From positions 3,864,001-3,928,000 of the forward strand of contig NZ_CP110139.1 of assembly GCF_025979885.1 (NCBI RefSeq): DNA of 64,000 nucleotides, given 5' to 3'. Under the pieces are notes generated by a model that saw only the letters and a program-made list of their open reading frames with translations, was not told the origin of the DNA and ran no database searches. Of the stretch, positions 1 to 9,286 are shown in pieces (the stretch's first letter is position 1; the number at the start of each line of letters is the position of its first letter). The translations under genes were made by a program, and so were the position numbers. This DNA is from Hymenobacter sp. YIM 151500-1 (GTDB lineage: Bacteria; Bacteroidota; Bacteroidia; Cytophagales; Hymenobacteraceae).

Positions 1-570
1 GTCTTTTGATTATAGTAATTTGTATATAGTGAGTAGCCGGAGCGTGAGTTGCTGGTTTGGCCGGTGGCGGCACCGAAGCACGACTGTGGGCCGGCTGGGC
101 GGCGCGGGCGGGGCATTTTCCGCCGGAACAGTCTGATTCCCGATTTATTGTCGTTTACACAGGTTTTTCAGTAGTTCATCCAGATCTGGGCAAGCTCCGG
201 CATTACCCAGGCAGCAGAAGCCGTATCATTGGTTAGTGAAGCTCGACTTGTATTTGCCTGACCAGATGCTAAAAGCCTCGATGTGCTGCCGACGAACTTC
301 CCCGCCACTGGCTACCCGTGGCGGCCCCGTGGAGCCCGCCCAACCGGGGGGCCTGCCACCTGCACCGCTACCGCGGGGTGGCGCCGGCCGGAGCTGAAGC
401 TCCCGGACTTCTGACCAGAAAGCACCAGGCCCAAGGTCCCGAATGCTGTTGCCCATGTTCCCGCCGCCTGCGGGTTACGGCCGGCTGCTGGCTGGGTGTG
501 TGCCCGCTGCGTGCGGCGCTTAGCTTCCTGATTCTCTGCGCATCCGTCCCATTCACCCACACAGCTCCCT
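1..570. other. Intergenic region, no gene recognised
   Basis: No convincing coding region is visible. The first 40 bases are AT-rich and the rest is GC-rich. A plus-strand reading frame at 318-638 has low-complexity, Cys/Arg/Pro-rich composition and overlaps the start of the lipoprotein gene in another frame, so it is probably not real. The promoter of the lipoprotein gene presumably lies here, but no clear TAnnTTTG motif was found near its start. Confidence 0.5.
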
Positions 571-1974
571 ATGAAACAAGCACTTGCTTCCCGCTATTCG
601 GCCGCTGCGGCTGCCTTGCTACTCGCGGCTGGCTGTAGCACCCCCGAAACCGAGCCAGTACTGCCCCAAGGCGTCAGCTCCACCCAGGATGCCCAGGCCG
701 GCCTGGCCTGGACCACGGGCACGCTGGCGCCGGGGGCTCTGGTAGCCCCGGCCAACCTGCGCATCCTGCCCGGCGTGAACGACGCCACCGGCAGCGGCGG
801 CCTGGTGGGTGCGCCCTTCTGGAAGAGCAACAACCCCGAAGCCATTACGGGCGAAGGCTGGCTGATGACCAACGGCGGCAACGCGGCCCAGCGCGGCGGC
901 ACGGCCACGCCGCTGTCGGGGGCGGTGGCTCTGTACTTCTCCCACCTCAACTTCATGGGCAAGCTCAACAACCAGAACCAGCCCACCACCAACCGCGACC
1001 TATACCTGCACCTGATTGCCACCAACCCCGGTTCCGGCACCGTCACCATCACGGGCAAAGGCAAAGCGGTGGCCAACAACTTGTGGCGCTTCCGCCAAAC
1101 CAGTCCGTCGTTGAAAAGCTCCTGGTATCTATGCTCGGAGGCCTGGACCAACAACGTGCTCGACAACGTGAGCCAAACGGTGCAGCCCCTCAAAGCCGTC
1201 GAAATTGCCAAGGTGCGGCTCCCGGCCCAGCCCAGCGGCCAGGACGTGTACACCACCGAAGGCCGCTACGAGCTGAACGTGGCCGGGGGCAGCGCCTACT
1301 TCACTACCGTAGCTACCTTCGATGGCAGCCTGAGCCGGGCCGTGGCTTTTGCTTCCGGTAACGCGGCCCAGCAGGCCCCCGGCAACCAGGGCAGCCCCCT
1401 GATTACCGTCGACAACTCCGGCACGGCGTACGGGCGTGAGGCGGGCATTGCCACTAACTCGGCCTACTACACCGGCGACGTGAACGTGACGCTGCCCGCC
1501 AGCGGCGCCGCCTACATGGGCCTGTGCTTCAACACCAACAACCGCAAGCCCATTGCCGACGGCTCCACCATCTACTACCAGGACCAGAGCGCGCCTTTCA
1601 CCATGCGCCTGCGGTCCTCGACGCGCACCTGGGGCGGCTACGGGCACAAGTACAACGCCAAGCTGATCCTGCGCAACCCCGCCGCCACGCAGAAAAACGT
1701 GCGTATCTCGCTGGGGGCCAATCCCATCAATGCCAACAACGAAGTGGTGTTTGATGGCCCGGTGCAAACGGTGGTAAACGGCGCCGCTTCGCAGGTGCAC
1801 CAAGTAACGCTGTTCAACAACCAGTATGCCGCCAACTCCCGCGGCCCGCAGCGCCAGGCGCTGCGCACGGTGCCGGTGCCCGGCAATGGCACCGTAACCG
1901 TGAACGTGGTGTGCTACGTGCCGGGCCTGGGCTTCGGGGCCGGCTTGCAGCTGGACCTGGAGTCGGGTATCTGA
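571..1974 (+). CDS. Secreted lipoprotein with a full-length DUF3370-like domain
   Basis: A 467-residue protein with a lipoprotein signal: a short charged N-terminus, a hydrophobic Ala/Leu run and lipobox LLLAAGC with Cys22 as the predicted lipidated residue. The mature part resembles DUF3370, a family of unknown function I know mainly from cyanobacteria. Landmarks are NSNN/SNNPEAITGEG near residue 90, a DLYLHLIATNPGSG strand near 150 and YGHKYNAKLILRNP near 365. The same landmarks appear in the same order in the C-terminal two-thirds of the PAAR-like protein at 4489-6537, and both proteins end in G-GLQL-LES. It is therefore a paralogue of an injection-system cargo domain, anchored in the envelope. 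It could be an immunity or adaptor protein, or simply the ancestor of the fusion. Its function is unknown. Confidence 0.8.
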   Translation: MKQALASRYSAAAAALLLAAGCSTPETEPVLPQGVSSTQDAQAGLAWTTGTLAPGALVAPANLRILPGVNDATGSGGLVGAPFWKSNNPEAITGEGWLMTNGGNAAQRGGTATPLSGAVALYFSHLNFMGKLNNQNQPTTNRDLYLHLIATNPGSGTVTITGKGKAVANNLWRFRQTSPSLKSSWYLCSEAWTNNVLDNVSQTVQPLKAVEIAKVRLPAQPSGQDVYTTEGRYELNVAGGSAYFTTVATFDGSLSRAVAFASGNAAQQAPGNQGSPLITVDNSGTAYGREAGIATNSAYYTGDVNVTLPASGAAYMGLCFNTNNRKPIADGSTIYYQDQSAPFTMRLRSSTRTWGGYGHKYNAKLILRNPAATQKNVRISLGANPINANNEVVFDGPVQTVVNGAASQVHQVTLFNNQYAANSRGPQRQALRTVPVPGNGTVTVNVVCYVPGLGFGAGLQLDLESGI

Positions 1975-2126
1975 TGCAACCAGCCCAGCGCCGGATGGCA
2001 GCCACCGGCAAGCCATCCGGCGCCGCAAGGGTCTGCGGATAACATGCAGGAAAGGCCGCTGCTACCTGTCTGTCCGCAGCACTGCTCTGTTCTGTGTTGC
2101 TTATCCGGTAGGATATAAGCCAGAGA

Positions 2127-2275
2127 GGCTGCTTAGGAAGTCAAAAATCAACACAACGGTCCTGCTGAGCTGGCCGAAGCATCTCTCCCGCTTCGATGCA
2201 GCATTATTGATTAGCCAGCGGTAGAGGTGCTTCGGCCAGCTCAGCAGGACGGTCTTTCGATTCGATTTCCTAAAC
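2127..2275. repeat. MITE-like palindromic repeat, copy 1
   Basis: An imperfect inverted repeat of about 150 bp. Its outer ends read GGCTGCTTAGGAAGTC and GATTTCCTAAACA, and its inner arms contain GCCGAAGCATCTCTCCC and its complement with ..GGTAGAGGTGCTTCGGC. The same arms occur at 26207-26354, 51808-51935 and 61051-61269. It lies in the 579-bp gap between the DUF3370 lipoprotein and vgrG. Nothing else was recognised in that gap. Confidence 0.8.
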
Positions 2276-2553
2276 AACATCAGAAAATATGGAAGAGTGT
2301 ATGGATAGGTTAACGCAATAAATTATGAGGTTTATACTATTTATTCTGTCGTTGATGCTAATGCTGATGATTAAGTAATGATGGGTTTTTAGTTTGGAAG
2401 GCTATAGCTGAGCCGCTTGGGCGGTAGCAAGTACGAGTGGCCGAACAGCGGCGGCTGAACGGCTGCCCGGCGCGGGTCCACGAAATAGTAGCACGCAAGC
2501 AGACGAAAACCGGCTGCTCTTTTTTGGTTGTCATCTTTTTCTCGTCTTTCGGT

Positions 2554-4368
2554 ATGCCCCGGCAAGTAAGTGTAGCAGTACAGTGCGGCGAGCAGCCGCT
2601 GGCGCCCGCCCAGGACGTGCAGCGCGTGTCGCTGACGCAAAGCCTCTTCGACCATCACCGCTTCGAGGTGGTGGTGCCCTTCGACCGGGTGGAAAGCGCG
2701 GGGGCGGCCTTTGTTAGCGACGCCCCCGCCCGCCTGCTCGGCCAGGCGCTGACGCTGCAGCTGCTGGCCGATGCGCACTTCTTCAACCAGGGCCAGCAGC
2801 TGCAGTTCAAGGGCCTGGTCACGCACCTGAGCGCGGGGCAGGACAACGACTACGTGGGCAGTGTGCGCGTCAGCGGCTACAGCCCCTGCCAGCTGCTGGC
2901 TAGCGGCTACCAGAAGCGCACCTTCCGCGGCCAGACCCTGGCCGCCATCTTCACCACGGTGCTGGCGCCCTTTCCCACCAACGTGCTGACGCGCACGCTG
3001 GCCCCGCTCTACCAGCAGCCCATTCCCTACGTGGTGCAGTACCAGGAAACCAACTACGCCTTCCTGCGCCGCCTGGCCGCCGAGTACGGCGAGTGGCTGT
3101 ACTACGACGGCCAGCACCTGCGCCTGGGCCCGCCGCCGGCGGAGGAAGGCCTGGAGTTCTGGGCCGACGGCCACTACAACACCTTCCGCGTCGAGCTGGG
3201 CCTGCGCCCCACCGGGCAGCAGCTCTACGCCTACGACTACACCCGCCACGAGCAGCTGACGAGTACCACCCAGCCCCAGCACGTGCCGGAGCTGGCCAAA
3301 CAGCCCCTGCTGCACACGGCCCTCGGGCAGTCGGCCCAGCTCTACCAGGCCGGGCACCACCCCCCGCCGCACCCGGTGCAGAGTGCCCGCCAGCTCGACC
3401 AGCAGGCCGCCCTGCGCCAGGCGGCCACGGCCGCCGGCCTGGTCACGGCCCAGGGCACGAGCGACAACCCGGCCTTGCAGGTGGGGCGGGTGCTCATCAT
3501 CCGGGGCAAGGGCCTGGGCAGCCGCCACCAGCTGCCGGAAAGCTTCGGCGCCTACCGCATCCTCACCCTGACCCACACGGTGGACCAGTACGGCAACTAC
3601 GGCAACACCTTCACGGCCGTGCCGGTGCAGGCCGCCGTGCCGCCCGCCCCGCTGGCCCCGCGCGGGGCGGCGGCCCCGGAGCTGGCCGAAGTTATCGACG
3701 ACCAGGACCCGGCCCGGCTGGGCCGGCTGAAGGTGCGCTACTACTGGCCCGTGCAGCACCGGCGCGACGCCGAAACCGACTGGATTCGGGTGCTGACGCC
3801 CTACAGCGGCGACGGGAAAGGGCAGCTGTTCAACCCGGAAATCGGCTCGCAGGTGCTGGTGGCCTACCAGGACCAGGTGGCCGAGCAGCCGGTGGTGCTG
3901 GGCAACCTGTTCCATGCCGCCAATGCGCAGGGCGCCGCCTACTCGCGCCGCAACAACCACGTGAAGGGCCTGCAAACCAAAGCCGGCAACAAAATCACGA
4001 TGAACGACGCGCTGGGGGCCATGACGATGCTGCTGTCGAACTCGAACAAGAAAAGCACGGCCCTGCAGCTGGGCTTTGATGGGGACGGCAACGTGACCAT
4101 CAAAACGCTGGGGCCGGTGCACGTGTCGGGCAGCACCATCACGCTGGACGCGGGCATGCTGGGCGAGATTCACATGCACGCGCGGCGCATCAGCCTGCAG
4201 GCCGAGCAGGAAATCGTGGCCCACTCCGTGGCTAAGGACATTACGCTCATTGCCAAGGAGCGCCTGGCCTACCAGGGCAAGCTCATCACGGGCAAGGCCG
4301 AGGAAAACATGCACCTCGACGGCGGCCAGCAGCTCACCTCCTCCTCCGACGACTCCCGCTACCTGTAG
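2554..4368 (+). CDS. vgrG: VgrG-type spike protein (T6SS / contractile injection system)
   Basis: A protein of about 604 residues related to VgrG and phage gp27-gp5 spikes, which form the needle tip that carries effectors. The N-terminal gp27-like part covers roughly residues 1-370. A gp5-type OB-fold follows at about 375-450 (IDDQDPARLGRLKVRYYWP... FNPEIGSQVLVAY), then a beta-helical tail with repeated strand motifs to the end. The reading frame is open upstream to 2437, but I chose MPRQVSVAV at 2554 because the upstream 39 residues look like non-coding translation and family members begin at this point. The gene is followed in the same direction by a PAAR-like protein and a lipase, a typical vgrG-effector order. 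No sheath, tube, baseplate or ClpV gene lies nearby, so this is an orphan island relying on an apparatus encoded elsewhere. It could also serve an extracellular contractile system. Confidence 0.85.
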   Translation: MPRQVSVAVQCGEQPLAPAQDVQRVSLTQSLFDHHRFEVVVPFDRVESAGAAFVSDAPARLLGQALTLQLLADAHFFNQGQQLQFKGLVTHLSAGQDNDYVGSVRVSGYSPCQLLASGYQKRTFRGQTLAAIFTTVLAPFPTNVLTRTLAPLYQQPIPYVVQYQETNYAFLRRLAAEYGEWLYYDGQHLRLGPPPAEEGLEFWADGHYNTFRVELGLRPTGQQLYAYDYTRHEQLTSTTQPQHVPELAKQPLLHTALGQSAQLYQAGHHPPPHPVQSARQLDQQAALRQAATAAGLVTAQGTSDNPALQVGRVLIIRGKGLGSRHQLPESFGAYRILTLTHTVDQYGNYGNTFTAVPVQAAVPPAPLAPRGAAAPELAEVIDDQDPARLGRLKVRYYWPVQHRRDAETDWIRVLTPYSGDGKGQLFNPEIGSQVLVAYQDQVAEQPVVLGNLFHAANAQGAAYSRRNNHVKGLQTKAGNKITMNDALGAMTMLLSNSNKKSTALQLGFDGDGNVTIKTLGPVHVSGSTITLDAGMLGEIHMHARRISLQAEQEIVAHSVAKDITLIAKERLAYQGKLITGKAEENMHLDGGQQLTSSSDDSRYL

Positions 4369-4488
4369 CAGCGCCGCAGCCGCCCGGCCCCCAAACGCCT
4401 CTCGCAATCAGCTTACCAGCCAGCAGACTACCGGCTGCGGTGCGGCCGCCCGCATCAGGAGCACACGCCATCCACCAGTCTTACCACC

Positions 4489-6537
4489 ATGCCGACCAAA
4501 GAAGAGCAGCAACAGGTGTTGGAAGGTATCCTGGCTGAAAAAGCCCGGAAAAGAGCCCAGGAGGCGGAAGCCGCCCGAAAGCGGGCCGGGCAGCAGCAAG
4601 AGCTGGCCAACAAGCTCAAGCCGGCACCCGCGCCGGCGCCCCCGGCTCCCGTGGCAGCCCCCACAACCAAGCCTCCGGTGCAGCCAGCACCCTCCCGCCT
4701 ACCTTCAACCCCAGCGCCTCCGCCACCTCCACCGCCGGCCAAACAGCCGGCCGCCCCGCCAGCTTCACCGCCAGCCGGTGCGTCACCTGCCCCGAAGCCA
4801 GTTACTCCACCGCCACCGGCGGAACCTCCGGCCCAGCAGCCCGGCCCGGCAGGCAGCACGCCCCCACCGGCCATGCAGCAGTACGAATACGTGGTGGATG
4901 GGGCCACGCTCAAGTGCAACAAAGGCTCGGCGCCCGGCATGCTGCGGGTGGTAGCCAAGCGGCCCGAGGTAGGCGGCCGGCCCGGCGCCAACACCACCGA
5001 CAACGCGCCGCTGGTCAACATCCCGTCGTTTGGGGGCTGCAAGCTGCAAAAAAACAAACCCTGCGTGCCCGCGCCGCAGGGATGGGAGGGATACTTCCGC
5101 AACACCAAGGTGGGCGAGGCGCCCGCGCTGCTCCTCGAAACGTGCACCAACCAGTGCGCAGTTGGGGGTACCATCAAGATTACGCGCTCCGGCCAAACCG
5201 GCCCCACGGCTCCGCTGGACCTGATAGCCGCGCCACCCGTTACGCCCGCCACCTGGACCTGCGGCCCCATGCCGGAGGGTGCCCTGGCCCCGGCCAAGCT
5301 GGTGGCCATGCCTAACATCAAGGCTGGCGGGCCGCCCGTGGTCAATTCCAACAACGGCGAGAGTATTTCCAAGCATGGGGTCTTGTTCTCGCACGATGGG
5401 CCTAACCCGCGCGACGCCACCATGGGCGACATGCCGCTGAAGGAGGCGTTTCTGGTAGCCAGCCACCAAAACAAAACCGGCGGGGCGGGCACTATCTGGA
5501 TTATAGCCCGCAACCCGAGCAAAACCGAGGCCGTGACCGTGGACGTGGCCGGCTCCGGCATGAGCGGGGCCGACAAGAGCGTGTATCCTGGGGTGCCGCG
5601 GGTGAACAACAAGCCGGTCAAGCACATTACCCCCACGCCCGACCGCGCCAAGCTGGTAACCGAGCAGCAACGTGAGTACACGGCCTATACCGGCCGGTCG
5701 GTGTACTACAACGTAGCGCTGGACATGCTCAACGACGCCGCCCCCGACAAATTCAACGGGGTGATTCCGCCCGGCGGCACGGCGGTGCTCTACAAGGAGC
5801 GCGTAAACCCGAGCGGGGGCATGGAAACCAGCCTGAACATGAAAACCAGCGGGGGCCAGGGCGTGTACACCTACGTGGTGTCTACGGCCGGCGACAACCC
5901 GGCCGAGGCCCTGGCTATGATCAAGGCCCGGCGCATGGCCGACGGCAACGAGGAGCCCCAATTGTCGAAAAAGGAAGGCGCCGCCAAGAACGCCCTGGGC
6001 AAAACGGCCGGCGTGTACGGCGCTTCCAAGCTCGTCGGCGACACGCCCGTGCCTCTGCCCGAGTGCGACGCCCACCTGGCTTTTTCGCTGAACGACTCGG
6101 GCTACGGCCGCAAGGCCGACAGCCCGCGCGTGCACAGCTTGCCGGGCCTGCGCGACGCCAAGGGCGAGTCGCTGGTCTTCGACGACTCGGCCCAACGCAC
6201 CCACGCCAACTACGGGCTAGAATTTGACCTGGCCCTGGTGCTGCGCAACGACCAGGCCACGCCCCGCAAGGTGCGCGTCTGGCTTAGCCACAACTCGGCG
6301 TACGCGGCGCCCGGCGCGGCCATTACCAAAGACCGGCAGCTGTACTTCAACGGGCCCATGTCGTTCAATGGGCAGCCTCCTGCCACAGTGCTCATCACCT
6401 GGTACAAAACCTCCCAGGAGCTTACGGCAGCCCCCATCGTGGTGAATCCCGGCCAGGAAGTGCGCGTGCCGCTGCGCTTCTTTTTCCCCGGCATGAGCTC
6501 GGGCGGCTTGCAGCTGAAGCTGGAAAGCAAAAAGTGA
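4489..6537 (+). CDS. PAAR-like (DUF4280) protein fused to a DUF3370-like domain
   Basis: A 682-residue protein with three parts. Residues 1-40 are a charged, Lys/Glu/Arg-rich probable coiled coil, and 41-127 are a Pro/Ala-rich linker. Residues about 129-240 match the DUF4280 PAAR-like fold: VVDGATLKCNKGSAP, NIPSFGGCKL, PCVP and ETCTNQCAVGGTIKI, with regularly placed Cys. This fold caps VgrG spikes. Residues about 264-682 are DUF3370-like and align over their whole length with the mature lipoprotein at 571-1974. Shared features include NSNNGE, HANYGLEFDLALVLRN and the terminal GGLQLKLES. The start lies 120 bp after vgrG. By position the C-terminal domain should be carried on the spike tip as cargo or as a receptor-binding or adaptor module. 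No catalytic motif is visible in it. Confidence 0.85.
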   Translation: MPTKEEQQQVLEGILAEKARKRAQEAEAARKRAGQQQELANKLKPAPAPAPPAPVAAPTTKPPVQPAPSRLPSTPAPPPPPPPAKQPAAPPASPPAGASPAPKPVTPPPPAEPPAQQPGPAGSTPPPAMQQYEYVVDGATLKCNKGSAPGMLRVVAKRPEVGGRPGANTTDNAPLVNIPSFGGCKLQKNKPCVPAPQGWEGYFRNTKVGEAPALLLETCTNQCAVGGTIKITRSGQTGPTAPLDLIAAPPVTPATWTCGPMPEGALAPAKLVAMPNIKAGGPPVVNSNNGESISKHGVLFSHDGPNPRDATMGDMPLKEAFLVASHQNKTGGAGTIWIIARNPSKTEAVTVDVAGSGMSGADKSVYPGVPRVNNKPVKHITPTPDRAKLVTEQQREYTAYTGRSVYYNVALDMLNDAAPDKFNGVIPPGGTAVLYKERVNPSGGMETSLNMKTSGGQGVYTYVVSTAGDNPAEALAMIKARRMADGNEEPQLSKKEGAAKNALGKTAGVYGASKLVGDTPVPLPECDAHLAFSLNDSGYGRKADSPRVHSLPGLRDAKGESLVFDDSAQRTHANYGLEFDLALVLRNDQATPRKVRVWLSHNSAYAAPGAAITKDRQLYFNGPMSFNGQPPATVLITWYKTSQELTAAPIVVNPGQEVRVPLRFFFPGMSSGGLQLKLESKK

Positions 6538-6627
6538 AAACCAGTCTTTGCACAACCAAGCAGCCACCCGGCAAATGGTGCCAGCTCACTCCTCCGGTGC
6601 CAACTCAGCAAGAGAAGCACGCTACCT

Positions 6628-8301
6628 ATGAACACCGAAAACCTCACCCATATAGTAAGTGGCCTGCACGCCATGACGGGCGGCCAGCCCCGTGCCCTGG
6701 AGCAGCTGGTAACTCAGTACGCTACCGGGGCATTGCAGCAGGCAGTACCAGCCGACGTAGCCCAGGTTGCCGCGGTGCTGCCCGTGAGCGGGGCGGGCGG
6801 TGAGCTGGCCGTGGCTCCGCAAAAACTGGAGGCGGCCTTTCAGCACGTGCTGGGCACACTGAACCCGGAGGCGCTGCAAACCCTACAGCGCATCACGCAG
6901 GTGCTGCCAGGCGGCTTAACGGGGCTGGTGGCCGACCCCACTGCTTTGCTGAACCAGCAGTGGTTTGGTCAGGTGGGCCAGCATCTGCTCCGCGAAGCCG
7001 TGGGGCCCGAGCTGCACCAGTTTATGCAAACGGGTCAGGAGGTGCTGCTGGCTTCGGCGGGGCCGCAGCTGCCCCTGGCCGGGGCTCTGCCAACCGGGTG
7101 GAACCCCAACGCCCCGTCGACAGCTCTGCAAAAGCCTGATTTGGCCGCCTCGCAGCAGCAAGAGCAGCTGGTGGCCGCTGCGTCCAAGCAAAACAAACCG
7201 AAAAAGCCGAAGCAGAAAGCCAAGCCGGCGGGTGCCAAGCCGCCCGTCCGCACGGGCTGGCTCAATGCCAAAAAGGAACGCTATGAGCAGCGACTGGAGC
7301 TGATTAAAAAGGCCAAGGCCAAACAGGCCACGCTGAAGAGCCCGAAACTCATCCGGGCCATTGACCGACTCGAGTTTAACAACAAGGCGGTAGAGCGTCT
7401 CCGCCTCAGCGGCGACGCCTACAACTACAAGTTTGTCACGCCCGCCGACTACCAGAAGAACCGGGCCAAGTACACCGAGGCAGGCTGGCGGCAAATCGAA
7501 ACCAAGTACAAAGGGCCGGTTGTGGCCGAGTCGATAACCCTGCGTAGGGGCAACCCGCCGGAAGGATGGACGCCCGAGCTTTTACACTACGACAAGAAAA
7601 GCGGCATCAATGCCGTGCTGTACAAAAGCAGCTTCGAGCCGGGTGGCCGGCCGGTGCTGGCTTTCGGGGGCACCGAGGTTACGGACATGGGCCAGTTTCA
7701 ACTTGGTGGGGCCAAGGTGCCGTCTGTTTCTCTCCCGCCTGTGCCAGGTATCGGCCGGATTCGCGTCGGCGGGTTTAAGCTGCCGTCCGTCACGTTCCCC
7801 TCTATTCCCGCCGATATTTCCGTCGACATCAAGCAAGGCATAGGCATTCCTACCCGGCAGTACGACCATGCCGTGGCACTGGCACGTCAGGTAAAAAATC
7901 AATACCCCGGCGTCGAGTTTACGGGCCACTCGCTCGGCGGTGGCCTGGCCGGATCCACGGCGCTCATCACCCAAACCCGGGCCTTCACCTTCAACGCGGC
8001 TGGGGTACACCGTAACACGCTCAAGCGCTTTGGCCTGACGGACGCTGCATTTACCGAGCGTGGCCACCTGGTGCACGCACTGCACTCCAGCGGCGACCCG
8101 CTCAGCTGGATTCAGGACTCCCCGCCCGTCTTTGGGCAGCCGGGTGTCTCGTTCCACGGCAACATCCCGCAAGCCGTAGGCATCCGGCACCAGGTGGGCA
8201 CCGGCGGCCACGATCTAGGACCGATGGAACAGGCTATTGAGCAGCAAAAAGCAGCTGATATTGCTCTCATGCACCAGTACGTGGCCGGCAAGAAACGGTA
8301 A
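6628..8301 (+). CDS. Putative class-3 lipase effector
   Basis: A 557-residue protein with a C-terminal alpha/beta-hydrolase of the lipase class 3 type. The nucleophile elbow GHSLGGG places Ser435. Asp490 (SSGDPLSW) and His528 (GTGGHDLGP) lie at the expected spacing for the other two triad members. LAFGGTEVTD near residue 345 resembles the oxyanion-loop strand. Residues 1-170 are Ala/Leu/Gln-rich with no signal peptide, and a Lys/Pro-rich linker (about 185-220) leads into the catalytic half. Position directly after vgrG and the PAAR-like gene (90-bp gap) and before an ankyrin protein suggests a phospholipase-type antibacterial effector (Tle class), loaded by the spike. Substrate and effector role are inferred from context and family. 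Confidence 0.8.
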   Translation: MNTENLTHIVSGLHAMTGGQPRALEQLVTQYATGALQQAVPADVAQVAAVLPVSGAGGELAVAPQKLEAAFQHVLGTLNPEALQTLQRITQVLPGGLTGLVADPTALLNQQWFGQVGQHLLREAVGPELHQFMQTGQEVLLASAGPQLPLAGALPTGWNPNAPSTALQKPDLAASQQQEQLVAAASKQNKPKKPKQKAKPAGAKPPVRTGWLNAKKERYEQRLELIKKAKAKQATLKSPKLIRAIDRLEFNNKAVERLRLSGDAYNYKFVTPADYQKNRAKYTEAGWRQIETKYKGPVVAESITLRRGNPPEGWTPELLHYDKKSGINAVLYKSSFEPGGRPVLAFGGTEVTDMGQFQLGGAKVPSVSLPPVPGIGRIRVGGFKLPSVTFPSIPADISVDIKQGIGIPTRQYDHAVALARQVKNQYPGVEFTGHSLGGGLAGSTALITQTRAFTFNAAGVHRNTLKRFGLTDAAFTERGHLVHALHSSGDPLSWIQDSPPVFGQPGVSFHGNIPQAVGIRHQVGTGGHDLGPMEQAIEQQKAADIALMHQYVAGKKR

Positions 8302-8413
8302 GCAGCGGTTGGCGCTGGCTAACGAGTCGGTTAGCACCGGGTAGAGACCCTGCAACAGCCACCGTAGACCGCTTTTACGCGCCCCGACCTTTTTATTGGC
8401 ACTTCCCCGCTGT

Positions 8414-9286
8414 ATGGAGACCTTGCAACCTGAGCTTTACTTCAGTGGCCGCGAGCTGGCCGCCGCCCAGGCTATTATAGCCGGCGATACGGCCGAGCTG
8501 GAACGCCTGCTGGCGTACACCGGCCTCGACCCCGACGGCCACGGGGCGGGCGGCCTGACGCTGCTGCTCTTTGCCTTTGGCATTCAACGTAACGAGTGCC
8601 TACAAACGCTGCTGCGCTGGCGCGCGAATCCTAATCGGGAAACCCTGACCGATGAAGGCGAGCTGGTGCAGCCAGTGGCACTGGCGGCCGGCCTCCCCAA
8701 CCTGGTGCCGCTGCGCCTGCTGCTGGCCGCCGGTGGCGACCCTAACAGCCTGGACCGGGGCGAGCCAGCGTTATTTAATGCCATCCACGCCCGCAACTGG
8801 TCGGCCCTGCGCCTGCTCGTGGAAGCAGGCGCCGACCTGAACCGCACGGCTCCCGACGGCACCACTCCCATGCTGCTGCTCGCCTACCTCAACCAATATG
8901 AGCAAGTGGACTATCTGCTAGGCAAAGGCGCCGATTTTGAACGGCCCGACAGCTCCGGCGGTACAGTAGCCTTTGCAGTCCAAACCGCCGATCTGGAGCC
9001 GGAAAGCGAAGAGTATAAATGGCTCAGGCAGGTGAAGCGGCTGCTGGAGCTTCGCGGTGTATCCTTTCCGGTGCCCGACCCCAGTGTGGCATGGGCCCAG
9101 CAACGAGCCGCCGAAGAAAAGCTCCGGCAGCAGTGGAACCGCACGCCCGAAGGAAGGTACTGGGAAGATGCCGTCAACCGAGCCGCTGTTGCCCAAGGCC
9201 CCACCGACGATGGCGTAGCACTGCTGCACTTACAGCAAGCCGCTGAAAAAGCGTACGAGCAGTGGGCGGCGTCGGCAAAAGTGTAA
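8414..9286 (+). CDS. Ankyrin-repeat protein, candidate immunity to the lipase
   Basis: A protein of about 290 residues made largely of ankyrin repeats, for example GGLTLLLFAFGIQRNE, DRGEPALFNAIHARNW and DGTTPMLLLAYLNQYE with the LLLAAGGDPN and LVEAGADLN turns. The C-terminal 90 residues are charged and helical. There is no signal peptide. The start METLQPELYF at 8414 is preferred over an in-frame ATG 18 bases earlier, since the repeat-family N-terminus begins there. It follows the lipase by 112 bp on the same strand and is the last gene before a tRNA. Ankyrin-repeat proteins are known as immunity partners of polymorphic and T6SS lipase toxins. A cytoplasmic immunity protein would protect against effectors reaching the cytoplasm, so the pairing is only inferred. 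Confidence 0.75.
   Translation: METLQPELYFSGRELAAAQAIIAGDTAELERLLAYTGLDPDGHGAGGLTLLLFAFGIQRNECLQTLLRWRANPNRETLTDEGELVQPVALAAGLPNLVPLRLLLAAGGDPNSLDRGEPALFNAIHARNWSALRLLVEAGADLNRTAPDGTTPMLLLAYLNQYEQVDYLLGKGADFERPDSSGGTVAFAVQTADLEPESEEYKWLRQVKRLLELRGVSFPVPDPSVAWAQQRAAEEKLRQQWNRTPEGRYWEDAVNRAAVAQGPTDDGVALLHLQQAAEKAYEQWAASAKV

Noticed and set aside
318..638. A 106-codon plus-strand frame with a hydrophobic stretch and many Cys.
   Set aside because: It overlaps the lipoprotein start in another frame, and its composition is that of random GC-rich sequence.
2437..2553. An upstream ATG that would lengthen VgrG by 39 residues.
   Set aside because: The added sequence does not look like VgrG or a signal peptide; family N-termini match the Met at 2554.
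2389..4407. A 672-codon open frame on the minus strand opposite vgrG.
   Set aside because: It is the mirror of a GC-rich gene; its translation is Val/Gly/His/Leu-rich with no domain, while the plus strand encodes a clear VgrG.
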